Shown: in pieces, positions 1 through 5,396 of the stretch
Position numbering within the stretch: position 1 is the stretch's first letter
Layout: each line of letters begins with the position of its first letter
DNA from: Alphaproteobacteria bacterium
GTDB lineage: Bacteria > Pseudomonadota > Alphaproteobacteria > RF32 > CAG-239
Reading direction: 5' to 3'
Assembly: GCA_017958895.1 (NCBI GenBank)
Contig: JAGDBT010000041.1
Location: 1-6,346, forward strand
DNA: 6,346 nt
Made by a program: the position numbers and the translations under genes
Notes under the pieces: model-generated
Seen by the model: the letters and a program-made list of their open reading frames with translations, nothing else
Databases searched by the model: none
Told to the model about the DNA's origin: nothing

Positions 1-83
1 GGAGTTATATCTTTGAATTGAATGCCCGGCTCGGGAAAGTCAGGTACGTTACGAATATGTTTTTTTAGGTTTTGCAAATTCAT
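1..83 (-). CDS. apt: Adenine phosphoribosyltransferase, N-terminal fragment (runs off the left edge)
   Basis: Only the first 27 codons are in the window. The reverse strand from the ATG at 83 encodes a peptide containing IRNVPDFPEPGIQFKDIT, which matches the conserved N-terminus of bacterial adenine phosphoribosyltransferases (I-R-x-x-P-D-F-P-x-P-G-I-x-F-K-D-I-T-P). By family knowledge the enzyme salvages adenine in the cytoplasm by joining it to PRPP to give AMP and pyrophosphate. The start is supported by a strong GAGGAG ribosome binding site (90-95) six bases before the ATG and by a promoter further upstream. The PRPP-binding and catalytic parts lie outside the window, so the gene's integrity cannot be judged. 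It diverges from the gene at 208. A different phosphoribosyltransferase is unlikely given the PDFPxPGIxFKDIT match. Confidence 0.9.
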   Translation of the reverse strand, partial: MNLQNLKKHIRNVPDFPEPGIQFKDIT

Positions 84-107
84 TTTTATCTCCTCAAATT
101 TGAAACG

Positions 108-135
108 ATTATAAATAAATTGCGACAAATATCAA
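108..135 (-). promoter_or_regulatory. Sigma-70-type promoter of apt
   Basis: Reading the minus strand, a TTGATA -35 box (135-130, 5 of 6 to consensus) is followed by a 16-base spacer and a perfect TATAAT -10 box (113-108). Transcription would begin near position 101, giving a leader of roughly 18 bases that holds the GAGGAG ribosome binding site. No operator is evident. Confidence 0.75.
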
Positions 136-152
136 GAGCGGCGCAAAAATTT

Positions 153-181
153 TTGTTGAAGACTTAAATTTTTTGTGTTAT
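153..181 (+). promoter_or_regulatory. Weak candidate promoter for the gene at 208
   Basis: A TTGTTG box (153-158), 17-base spacer and TGTTAT (176-181) sit about 27 bases before the ATG at 208. The match to consensus is poor (3 of 6 and 4 of 6). It is listed because the divergent arrangement with apt requires some plus-strand promoter in this short gap and nothing better is visible. Confidence 0.25.
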
Positions 182-207
182 CGGAAAAGTGTTTAAGGAA
201 TGAGAAT

Positions 208-888
208 ATGCGTGGATTGTATTTGTTTATAATTTGGCATAACGCGGCAAAAAAAGAAGCGGCGATTATGCAGAATATCAATAAACGTTTTGAAGTTTTT
301 CGGACCTATGAAGTAAATTGGTCGGATAAGTTGTTTCCGGTTAATTTGTCGCGTTTTTACGGTAAAAAATTGCCCAAGAGTTGCCGCAAAGAAAAAGAAG
401 TCGGATTCGGTGCTTTTAAAGTGGTGTTGGTTTATGATAACAAACAACGGCTTACTTGCGGAAAAAATAAGAAAATGATCAATGCCAAGGCCAGATATCG
501 CAAGTTGTGCGGCGGAAATGTTATACATGCCAGCGATAATGAGGCGGAAACCAATGAAAATCTGTTATTTTTGTTCGGGAAAAATATTGAAGAAATAAAG
601 TCTGAAAGAAAAAGAACAAAGCCGTTGGCCTATAAGCATGATTTGGTCGGTGCACAAGGGTGGAAAAGTCAGGCGGAAGTTATAGATTTTGCTCGTAAAA
701 TATCCGGCGTTGAAGTTTGTGAAAGTAAGCAAGATTATCAATTTTCGGCGCTTGATCCGTTTTTGCTTTCCAGATTGTTAAACGCCAAGAAAAGCAAGTG
801 GCCTTGTTCCGCAAAATATTTTATTATGGTAAACGGTAAAGAACTGCCGATTTATATTCATAAAAGCAAGCCGCAAAAAACAAAATAA
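208..888 (+). CDS. Uncharacterised 226-residue protein, probably of a family linked to surface-polysaccharide loci
   Basis: I cannot assign a function. The protein begins MRGLYLFIIWHNAAKKE. Visible conserved-looking blocks are FIIW (7-10), NLSRFYGKKLP (46-56), KEKEVGFGAF (61-70), RYRKLCGGNVIHASDNEAE (96-114) and LLFLFG (119-124). From memory, this order (IIW, NxxRFYG, KE..G.G.F, YRxxxGGxxIHA(T/S)(N/D), L.LL.G) recurs in uncharacterised proteins encoded next to capsule and glycan genes; that is recollection, not a search. The basic C-terminus (KSKPQKTK) and lack of a signal peptide suggest a cytoplasmic protein. The ATG at 208 is preferred because AAGGAA (195-200) lies seven bases upstream; an in-frame GTG at 175 would add 11 residues but has no ribosome binding site. 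It converges on a pyruvyl transferase-family gene, which fits a glycan role. The ORF is intact. Confidence 0.8.
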   Translation: MRGLYLFIIWHNAAKKEAAIMQNINKRFEVFRTYEVNWSDKLFPVNLSRFYGKKLPKSCRKEKEVGFGAFKVVLVYDNKQRLTCGKNKKMINAKARYRKLCGGNVIHASDNEAETNENLLFLFGKNIEEIKSERKRTKPLAYKHDLVGAQGWKSQAEVIDFARKISGVEVCESKQDYQFSALDPFLLSRLLNAKKSKWPCSAKYFIMVNGKELPIYIHKSKPQKTK

Positions 889-891
889 TCT

Positions 892-1749
892 TTATTTATA
901 AGGAAAGGCTTTTATAAGGTCATCGCAGATTTTATCAACTTCCTGCTCTTTGATTTGATATTGCGCACGATAGTCGGCAATATCCCGGTCGGTAATTATC
1001 GGGTGATTTGCCAGATATACCGGCTGATAATCAACATGGTCGAACACCGAATAATAATCGCGGAACTTATATTCCCCGCCTATAACATTATCGCCGATAA
1101 TCAGATGTTTATTCGGTATGTTTAAAGAGTCGGCGCAAATTAAACCATGCATGGCAGAAGAAAGAATAAAACCGCATTCGGCAACCGCGGAAACAAAACT
1201 TTCACAAGGTTGCTGAATATCTATAAAAGTGTAAGAATTTTTTTGCAAATCAAGATGACCGGCATCAAAAGCACCTTTGTCTTTAAAGTGCAAAATAATT
1301 CCGACATCATATTTTTTGTTTCGTTTAATATGCGGGAACATTCTTTTAACCAACAGGCCGGGGTCTCCGAGAGCAACTTCCTGTATTTTAGCGGCATTTT
1401 CTCCCGATATTTTTTGACACAGCTCACGACTTAATTTGCCGCGCAAAGCATAAAACTCCATCTCATCACTAAAGGCAACAATCTCGGATTCGGGGTGTTT
1501 TATAAAACCTGAGCCGAAAACTTTTATGCGGTGTTTAAGATGAAAAGGCCGTTTTTTTATAAAGGAATTAAGAATAGAACCGATAGCGATAAATTCGGCC
1601 TTTTTAGCGGGAACTCTTTTATACGGACAAGCAAAAAAATCAAGGAGATTTTCATTGAGTTTATCGCCGAAATTGTTAGATTTGGCCTGATAATAGATTC
1701 TTACTTTTTTCGGGGCGAAAAGTTTGCGTAAATTTGCAAAAAAAGGCAT
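892..1749 (-). CDS. Polysaccharide pyruvyl transferase family protein
   Basis: A 285-residue protein with hallmarks of the polysaccharide pyruvyl transferase family (ExoV/WcaK/CsaB-like, GT-B-like fold). These are an N-terminal NNFGDKLN block (25-32), IGSIL (57-61), FGSGF (78-82), ALRG (101-104), GDPGLLV (128-134) and the signature SSAMHGLICADSLNIPN (197-213), which matches S-x-R-x-H-G-x-x-x-A-x-x-x-x-x-P. Characterised members transfer pyruvate from phosphoenolpyruvate to a sugar of a surface glycan as a ketal; the substrate here is unknown. No signal peptide or membrane segment is seen, so it is presumably cytosolic. The start at 1749 has GGAGA (1757-1761) seven bases upstream. A longer frame to 1863 would run into tRNA-Ser and is rejected. 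The gene lies downstream of that tRNA and its terminator, without an obvious promoter of its own. Its stop codon is 3 bp from that of the convergent gene. Confidence 0.85.
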   Translation of the reverse strand: MPFFANLRKLFAPKKVRIYYQAKSNNFGDKLNENLLDFFACPYKRVPAKKAEFIAIGSILNSFIKKRPFHLKHRIKVFGSGFIKHPESEIVAFSDEMEFYALRGKLSRELCQKISGENAAKIQEVALGDPGLLVKRMFPHIKRNKKYDVGIILHFKDKGAFDAGHLDLQKNSYTFIDIQQPCESFVSAVAECGFILSSAMHGLICADSLNIPNKHLIIGDNVIGGEYKFRDYYSVFDHVDYQPVYLANHPIITDRDIADYRAQYQIKEQEVDKICDDLIKAFPYK

Positions 1750-1765
1750 ACAAAAATCTCCGCTT

Positions 1766-1797
1766 AAAAACAGAAGAAGCCCCGACAGGGGGCTTTT
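1766..1797 (-). terminator. Rho-independent terminator behind tRNA-Ser
   Basis: AAGCCCC (1777-1783) pairs with GGGGCTT (1789-1795) around a 5-base loop, and the stem may extend by one or two pairs. On the minus strand the hairpin is followed by CTTCTG and five Ts (complement of 1766-1770), so the T-tract is a little displaced. On the plus strand the stem is followed by four Ts only. Its place just after the tRNA 3' end fits termination of that transcript. Confidence 0.75.
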
Positions 1798-1804
1798 CCG
1801 TGAT

Positions 1805-1895
1805 TGGCGGATAGACAGGGATTCGAACCCTGGATACCCTTTAGAGGTATACACGATTTCCAATCGTGCGCCTTAGACCACTCGGCCATCTATCC
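1805..1895 (-). tRNA. tRNA-Ser (anticodon GGA), CCA encoded
   Basis: On the minus strand a class II tRNA of 91 bases including the encoded CCA can be folded by eye. The acceptor stem GGATAGA pairs with TCTATCC, followed by discriminator G and CCA (1808-1805). The D arm contains GGCCGAGTGGTC. The anticodon stem CACGA/TCGTG carries the loop TTGGAAA with anticodon GGA (1861-1859), reading UCU and UCC. A long variable arm (ATACC/GGTAT) typical of serine tRNAs follows, then the T arm CAGGG-TTCGAAT-CCCTG. It sits between the lipoprotein gene and the pyruvyl transferase-family gene on the same strand. Confidence 0.97.
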
Positions 1896-1925
1896 AAATT
1901 AGTCGGCATATTAGCCGATTAATTT
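1896..1925 (-). terminator. Long AT-flanked inverted repeat after the lipoprotein gene, possible terminator
   Basis: Bases 1896-1907 and 1914-1925 form a 12-pair stem (11 Watson-Crick pairs and one G-T) around the 6-base loop ATATTA, with GTCGGC/GCCGAT at its core. It begins about 19 bases beyond the lipoprotein stop codon. On the minus strand the arm downstream of the GC core ends in CTAATTT, so it could end the lipoprotein transcript, although the T-run is short and the wobble pair becomes an A-C mismatch in that RNA. Confidence 0.4.
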
Positions 1926-1935
1926 TAATTGGCAA
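1908..1935 (-). promoter_or_regulatory. Promoter of tRNA-Ser
   Basis: On the minus strand TTGCCA (1935-1930, 5 of 6) is followed by a 16-base spacer and TAATAT (1913-1908, 4 of 6). The next bases, GCCGAC, form a GC-rich stretch like the discriminator of stringently controlled stable-RNA promoters. The start would be near 1901, leaving only a few bases of leader before the tRNA at 1895. The whole element lies inside inverted repeats (1896-1933), so the sequence is doing more than one job or the match is partly fortuitous. Confidence 0.55.
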
Positions 1936-1943
1936 GAGTTTTT

Positions 1944-2399
1944 TTAATAATAAGGAATAACTCTTGATTCTGCACCGTTTATCAGCATACAACGTTGACC
2001 GGCAGACAGTAAGGTATCTGTGCCCTGGGTAACGCTGTAAATTTGGCCGTTATCGGTACGAACGACATATTCATAACCGCTTTGTTTCATCATGGCATCT
2101 TGAGCCAAATTACCGATTAACATACCGGCCGCGGCACCACCTAATGCACCAAAGGTGTGAGAAGCACTGCCGTGTCCGATGGTAGAGCCGGCAACGCCTC
2201 CGGCCACGCCGCCGAGGGCGGTACCGACGGTATTATCATTACTGCTGACGTTTACCGTACGAACGGAAACAACCGTGCAAGGAAAAGCATTGCTGGCCTG
2301 ACGAACAGCACCATAGCTGTAATCATTGCTGCCTATACGCGGTGCACAAGCGGCAACGGCCAAAACAAAAGGAACTGCATATAAAAAGTTTTTGTTCAT
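1944..2399 (-). CDS. Outer-membrane glycine-zipper lipoprotein (SlyB/Pcp-like)
   Basis: A 151-residue lipoprotein. The N-terminus is MNKNFLYAVPFVLAVAACAP, with a hydrophobic core and lipobox V15-A16-A17-C18; residue 19 is Ala, not Asp, which predicts sorting to the outer membrane. A glycine-zipper segment follows (about 58-97: GTALGGVAGGVAG, then FGALGGAAAGMLIG). The C-terminal part GYEYVVRTDNGQIYSV...GQRCMLI...SRVIPYY (109-151) resembles the ending of SlyB/Pcp-type lipoproteins. That family is thought to support outer-membrane integrity under stress; this member's role is inferred. The start at 2399 is chosen because it gives a clean signal peptide and has GGGAG (2408-2412) eight bases upstream. 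An in-frame ATG at 2468 would overlap the promoter. Two extra cysteines (41 and 137) could form a disulfide. The gene diverges from asnS. Confidence 0.87.
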   Translation of the reverse strand: MNKNFLYAVPFVLAVAACAPRIGSNDYSYGAVRQASNAFPCTVVSVRTVNVSSNDNTVGTALGGVAGGVAGSTIGHGSASHTFGALGGAAAGMLIGNLAQDAMMKQSGYEYVVRTDNGQIYSVTQGTDTLLSAGQRCMLINGAESRVIPYY

Positions 2400-2429
2400 A
2401 TTTTTTACTCCCAAGTTTTTACTCAGTAT

Positions 2430-2458
2430 ATAATTATCCATATGAAAAATATTGTCAA
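2430..2458 (-). promoter_or_regulatory. Promoter of the lipoprotein gene
   Basis: A perfect TTGACA -35 box on the minus strand (2458-2453) is followed by a 17-base spacer and AATTAT (2435-2430, 4 of 6). A GATAAT (5 of 6) three bases closer is an alternative -10 box but gives a short 14-base spacer. The start site would fall near 2423, with a leader of about 24 bases. Confidence 0.6.
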
Positions 2459-2469
2459 GACTAGACAAT
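2451..2469. repeat. Inverted repeat ATTGTC-N7-GACAAT between divergent promoters
   Basis: Bases 2451-2456 (ATTGTC) and 2464-2469 (GACAAT) are perfect inverted copies separated by 7 bases. The repeat covers both back-to-back -35 boxes, so it may simply reflect two similar -35 sequences facing away from each other. It could also be an operator for a dimeric regulator acting on both genes. Confidence 0.5.
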
Positions 2470-2490
2470 TAAAGATGAATGATATATAGT
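2462..2490 (+). promoter_or_regulatory. Promoter of the asnS operon
   Basis: TAGACA (2462-2467, 5 of 6) is followed by an optimal 17-base spacer and TATAGT (2485-2490, 5 of 6). Transcription should start near 2497, leaving a leader of about 27 bases with the GAGGGA ribosome binding site (2515-2520) close to the ATG. The leader is too short for a T-box or an attenuator. No sigma-32-type promoter is seen here. Confidence 0.75.
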
Positions 2491-2523
2491 GCATAAGATT
2501 TTTAAAAAAACAAAGAGGGAAAA

Positions 2524-3912
2524 ATGTTAAAAAGAACGAAAATTAAAGCATTATTGGCTTCGGATAAGACCTTGCCGGAAGTATTGGTTAAAGGTTGGGT
2601 AAAAACAAAAAGAGATTCTAAAGACTTCTCGTTTATTGAAGTAAACGACGGTTCTTGTTTGAAAAATATACAGATTATCGCCAATAATACCCTCAATAAT
2701 TACGAAGAAATAAAAAAGCTTACAACCGGTTCATCGGTTGCGATAAAAGGTGCGCTGGTTGAATCGGCGGGCGGCAAACAAAAATACGAAATAAAGGCCG
2801 AAAATATAGAAATATACGGACTTGCTCCGGATGATTATCCGTTGCAGAAAAAGGGGATGACCGATGAATTTTTGCGCAGTATAGCGCATTTGCGTCCGCG
2901 TACGAACAAATACGGCGCAGCTTTCAGAGTACGCTCCCGTTTGTCTTATGCCATGCACAATTTTTTGCAAGGTCGCGGATTCGTTTATGTTCATACTCCG
3001 ATTATTACGGCTTCGGATTGTGAGGGAGCGGGAGAAATGTTTCAGGTTACGGCGTTGGATTTGAAGAATCCGCCGTTATTGCCGAACGGAGAAGTTGATT
3101 ACAGTAAAGACTTTTTCGGTAAAGAGGCCAGATTAACCGTTTCCGGGCAGCTTAACGGTGAAATGTATGCTTGCGCTTTGGGTGATATTTATACTTTCGG
3201 TCCGACTTTCCGCGCCGAAAACTCAAACACGCAACGTCATGCCGCCGAGTTTTGGATGATTGAACCGGAAATGGCATTCGCCGACCTGAACGACGATATG
3301 GATTTGGCTGAAGATATGGTGCGTTATTGCGTGAAAGACATTATGGAGAATTGCGCTGAAGATTTGGATTTGTTTGAGCGCTTTGTTGATCCGACCTTAA
3401 AGGCAACTTTGAGTAATATTGTTGATAACGGATTTGCCCGCATTACCTATACCGAAGCTATTGAGATTATGAAAAAATCCGGTCATAAATTTGAATATGA
3501 GCCGGAATACGGTATTGATTTGCAAACCGAACATGAACGCTTTTTGGCGGAAGAACATTTCAAACGTCCGGTAATCGTTCGTGATTATCCGAAAGAAATC
3601 AAAGCCTTTTATATGCGCCTTAACGACGATGGTAAGACGGTTGCGGCAATGGATGTTTTGGTACCGAGAATAGGTGAACTTATCGGCGGTTCGCAACGTG
3701 AAGAACGTTATGATGTTTTGGTGCAAAAAATCAAAGATATGGGCATGGATATCAGTAATTATGAGTGGTATCTGGATTCGCGTAAATACGGAACGGTACC
3801 GCATGCCGGTTTCGGTATCGGTTTTGAAAGAATGATGATGCTGGTTACGGGTATTGCCAATATTCGCGATACCATTCCTTTCCCGAGAACCCCTAAATCA
3901 ATAGGATTTTAA
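2524..3912 (+). CDS. asnS: Asparagine--tRNA ligase (AsnRS)
   Basis: A 462-residue class IIb aminoacyl-tRNA synthetase that charges tRNA-Asn with asparagine using ATP in the cytoplasm. An N-terminal OB-fold anticodon-binding domain (about 18-97, VLVKGWVKTKRDSKDFSFIE) is followed by the catalytic core. Motif 1 is around GRGFVYVHTPIIT (150-162). SDCEGAGEMFQV (164-175) and the DFFGKEARLTVSGQL block (196-210) are typical of AsnRS and distinguish it from AspRS. Motif 2 is FRAENSNTQRH (229-239), and motif 3 is GFGIGFERMMM (429-439) with its arginine. The C-terminus IPFPRTP is also characteristic. The length is close to the 466 residues of E. coli AsnS, so the gene is complete. It is first in the asnS-X-rpoH-prmC operon. 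Its stop codon overlaps the AAGGA ribosome binding site of the next gene, suggesting coupled translation. Confidence 0.97.
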   Translation: MLKRTKIKALLASDKTLPEVLVKGWVKTKRDSKDFSFIEVNDGSCLKNIQIIANNTLNNYEEIKKLTTGSSVAIKGALVESAGGKQKYEIKAENIEIYGLAPDDYPLQKKGMTDEFLRSIAHLRPRTNKYGAAFRVRSRLSYAMHNFLQGRGFVYVHTPIITASDCEGAGEMFQVTALDLKNPPLLPNGEVDYSKDFFGKEARLTVSGQLNGEMYACALGDIYTFGPTFRAENSNTQRHAAEFWMIEPEMAFADLNDDMDLAEDMVRYCVKDIMENCAEDLDLFERFVDPTLKATLSNIVDNGFARITYTEAIEIMKKSGHKFEYEPEYGIDLQTEHERFLAEEHFKRPVIVRDYPKEIKAFYMRLNDDGKTVAAMDVLVPRIGELIGGSQREERYDVLVQKIKDMGMDISNYEWYLDSRKYGTVPHAGFGIGFERMMMLVTGIANIRDTIPFPRTPKSIGF

Positions 3913-3918
3913 GGAAAA

Positions 3919-4494
3919 ATGAAAAAAATATTGTTTATCTGGAGTTTTTTATGGTTTGCCTTTCCGGTGTTCGCAAGCGAAAATACCGGAGGGGCGGATT
4001 ATGACGAAGAAGCTGAAATAAAGCCTCTGGACATACAATTATCGGCAGAAGAAAAATTGCAGGAAAACAGTACGGACTTAAATTTTATAGAGAATGAAAC
4101 CAAATTGGCGGATTTGCCATGCAACGATGAATATTTGGCGGAAAAGGTACGAGAATTTATTTTGCAGAATACCGAAACGGCAAAGTTGCGTTCCGTTACC
4201 GAAAAACGTTCAAGATTGCTGTTGGTAAAAAATTTGCATGAATTTGAAGAGTGTGACGAAAAAGAGGCTAAAGAGCATTTTGAAACTTCTGCGGCTTTGG
4301 TAACTTTGCGCATCAATCAAAATCGGCAAATTAAGCATATTTGCATCAGTCGCGGCAACAGCTCAAAGAAATTCGGTGATATTTATATTTTAATATATCA
4401 GGAACTTGATCACTATAAAGTTACGGTTACTAATTTAATCAAAACTCAAGCCACCATCGATAATGCTTCTTTTATATACAGTGAGAAGAAATGA
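3919..4494 (+). CDS. Exported protein of unknown function between asnS and rpoH
   Basis: I do not recognise this 191-residue protein. It has a clear Sec signal peptide: MKK, a hydrophobic stretch ILFIWSFLWFAFPV, and a likely cleavage site VFA|SE after residue 19. There is no lipobox and no second membrane segment, so a soluble periplasmic protein is expected. The mature N-terminal part (20-65) is acidic and low in complexity, probably disordered. The C-terminal part (about 70-190) alternates charged and beta-like stretches (LVTLRINQNRQIKHICI, DIYILIYQEL, HYKVTVTNLI) that look folded. It has three cysteines (68, 112, 142). AAGGA (3911-3915), overlapping the asnS stop codon, serves the ATG at 3919. 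The last four bases (ATGA) are shared with the rpoH start, so rpoH translation probably depends on this gene being translated. A link to envelope stress is only a guess from its place. Confidence 0.82.
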   Translation: MKKILFIWSFLWFAFPVFASENTGGADYDEEAEIKPLDIQLSAEEKLQENSTDLNFIENETKLADLPCNDEYLAEKVREFILQNTETAKLRSVTEKRSRLLLVKNLHEFEECDEKEAKEHFETSAALVTLRINQNRQIKHICISRGNSSKKFGDIYILIYQELDHYKVTVTNLIKTQATIDNASFIYSEKK

Positions 4495-5396
4495 CCGGCG
4501 GGAAAGATATAGTTGTTTATGAAAACAAATCAAATCTGCCGGCTCTGGTAGAAGAAGACGGACTGCATGCCTATTTGGAACAAATCAAGCAATTTCCGGT
4601 GTTGAGTGAAGAAGAAGAAAATAATCTGATTCGGGAATTCAAAGAAAAAGGTAATTTGCAGGCGGCGCAAAAGCTTATAACTTCACATTTGCGTTTGGCA
4701 GTCAAAATTGCTTTAACCTATCGTCGTTACGGTTTGCCGACGGCGGATTTGATTTCGGAGGCCAACATCGGGTTGATGCAAGCGGTAAAGAAATTTGATA
4801 TGAGCAAAAATGTCCGCTTGTCAACTTATGCCATGTTGTGGATTAAGGCCGCCTTGAACGATTTTGTTTTGCGTTCGTGGTCGTTGGTAAAAATCGGTAC
4901 CGTGGCGGCGCAGAAAAAACTGTTTTATAATTTGGGACGCATTAAGGCCAAGTTAGGATTATACGATAATAAAGAACTGGAACCGACGGTGGTTAAAAAA
5001 ATTGCCTCGGAGCTCGTGGTTGATGAAAAAGATGTGGTAGAGATGAATCGTCGCATGGGCGGTGACAGCTCACTGAATATGTCGGTCAATAAAGACGATG
5101 AAACGGTGGAAGCGATAGATTTGTTGGCGGATAAAAGCCAAAATATCGAGGGACGTTTGGAACAAAAGCAAGAGAATGATTTAAAACGTCGGATTCTGCT
5201 TAAGGCCATGGAAAAATTAAATGAACGTGAGCAATATATAGTAAAGTACAGGATGTTGACCGAAAATCCGCAAACTCTTGATGAAATAGGTGAAAAGTTC
5301 GGAGTTAGTCGAGAACGGGTACGACAGATTGAAAAAAGAGCTTTTGAAAAACTGTCGGCTGAAGTAAAAAGTGCTATGTCGGCGGCCGCACAATGA
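4491..5396 (+). CDS. rpoH: RNA polymerase heat-shock sigma factor RpoH (sigma-32)
   Basis: A 301-residue group 3 sigma factor that directs RNA polymerase core to heat-shock promoters. Region 1.2 is about LHAYLEQIKQFPVLSEEEE (25-43). Region 2 spans about 58-130 (SHLRLAVKIALTYRRYGLP, DLISEANIGLMQAVKKFD, RLSTYAMLWIKAALNDFVLRSW). The RpoH box QKKLFYNLGR (141-150), diagnostic for sigma-32, follows. Region 4.2 with its helix-turn-helix is TLDEIGEKFGVSRERVRQIEKRAFEKL (262-288). The start at 4491 overlaps the upstream stop as ATGA; the AGAAG just before it is a weak ribosome binding site, so expression probably relies on coupling. SEGN is SEAN (89-92) here, and two RpoH-box positions differ from the usual FFNLRR/K. 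A paralogous rpoH elsewhere is possible. No heat-shock promoter or thermosensor hairpin was identified by eye. Confidence 0.93.
   Translation: MTGGKDIVVYENKSNLPALVEEDGLHAYLEQIKQFPVLSEEEENNLIREFKEKGNLQAAQKLITSHLRLAVKIALTYRRYGLPTADLISEANIGLMQAVKKFDMSKNVRLSTYAMLWIKAALNDFVLRSWSLVKIGTVAAQKKLFYNLGRIKAKLGLYDNKELEPTVVKKIASELVVDEKDVVEMNRRMGGDSSLNMSVNKDDETVEAIDLLADKSQNIEGRLEQKQENDLKRRILLKAMEKLNEREQYIVKYRMLTENPQTLDEIGEKFGVSRERVRQIEKRAFEKLSAEVKSAMSAAAQ

Noticed and set aside
175..207. GTG start at 175 for the plus-strand gene
   Set aside because: There is no ribosome binding site before it and it would fall within the likely promoter; the ATG at 208 has AAGGAA at seven bases.
193..528. Antisense frame opposite the gene at 208
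   Set aside because: It is low in complexity (runs of Phe) and mirrors Lys-rich codons of the real gene; it has no motifs.
895..919. Direct repeat TTTATAAGG (895-903 and 911-919)
   Set aside because: It lies in the 3' end of the pyruvyl transferase-family gene, encodes AT-rich Lys/Tyr codons in different frames, and is expected by chance.
1147..1434. Open frames antisense to the pyruvyl transferase-family gene (also 1531-1731)
   Set aside because: They are lysine/phenylalanine-rich shadow frames in AT-rich coding DNA, without ribosome binding sites or family motifs.
1750..1863. Longer N-terminus of the pyruvyl transferase-family protein, starting at 1863
   Set aside because: It would be read through the terminator and the tRNA-Ser gene. 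The start at 1749 has a good ribosome binding site and the family homology begins soon after it.
2400..2468. ATG at 2468 or 2441 as start of the lipoprotein
   Set aside because: Either would place 14-23 residues before the signal peptide and overlap the promoter; the start at 2399 gives a standard lipoprotein signal.
3397..3804. Antisense open frame of 135 codons inside asnS
   Set aside because: It lies opposite conserved AsnRS catalytic sequence and shows no recognisable protein features; asnS clearly uses the other strand.
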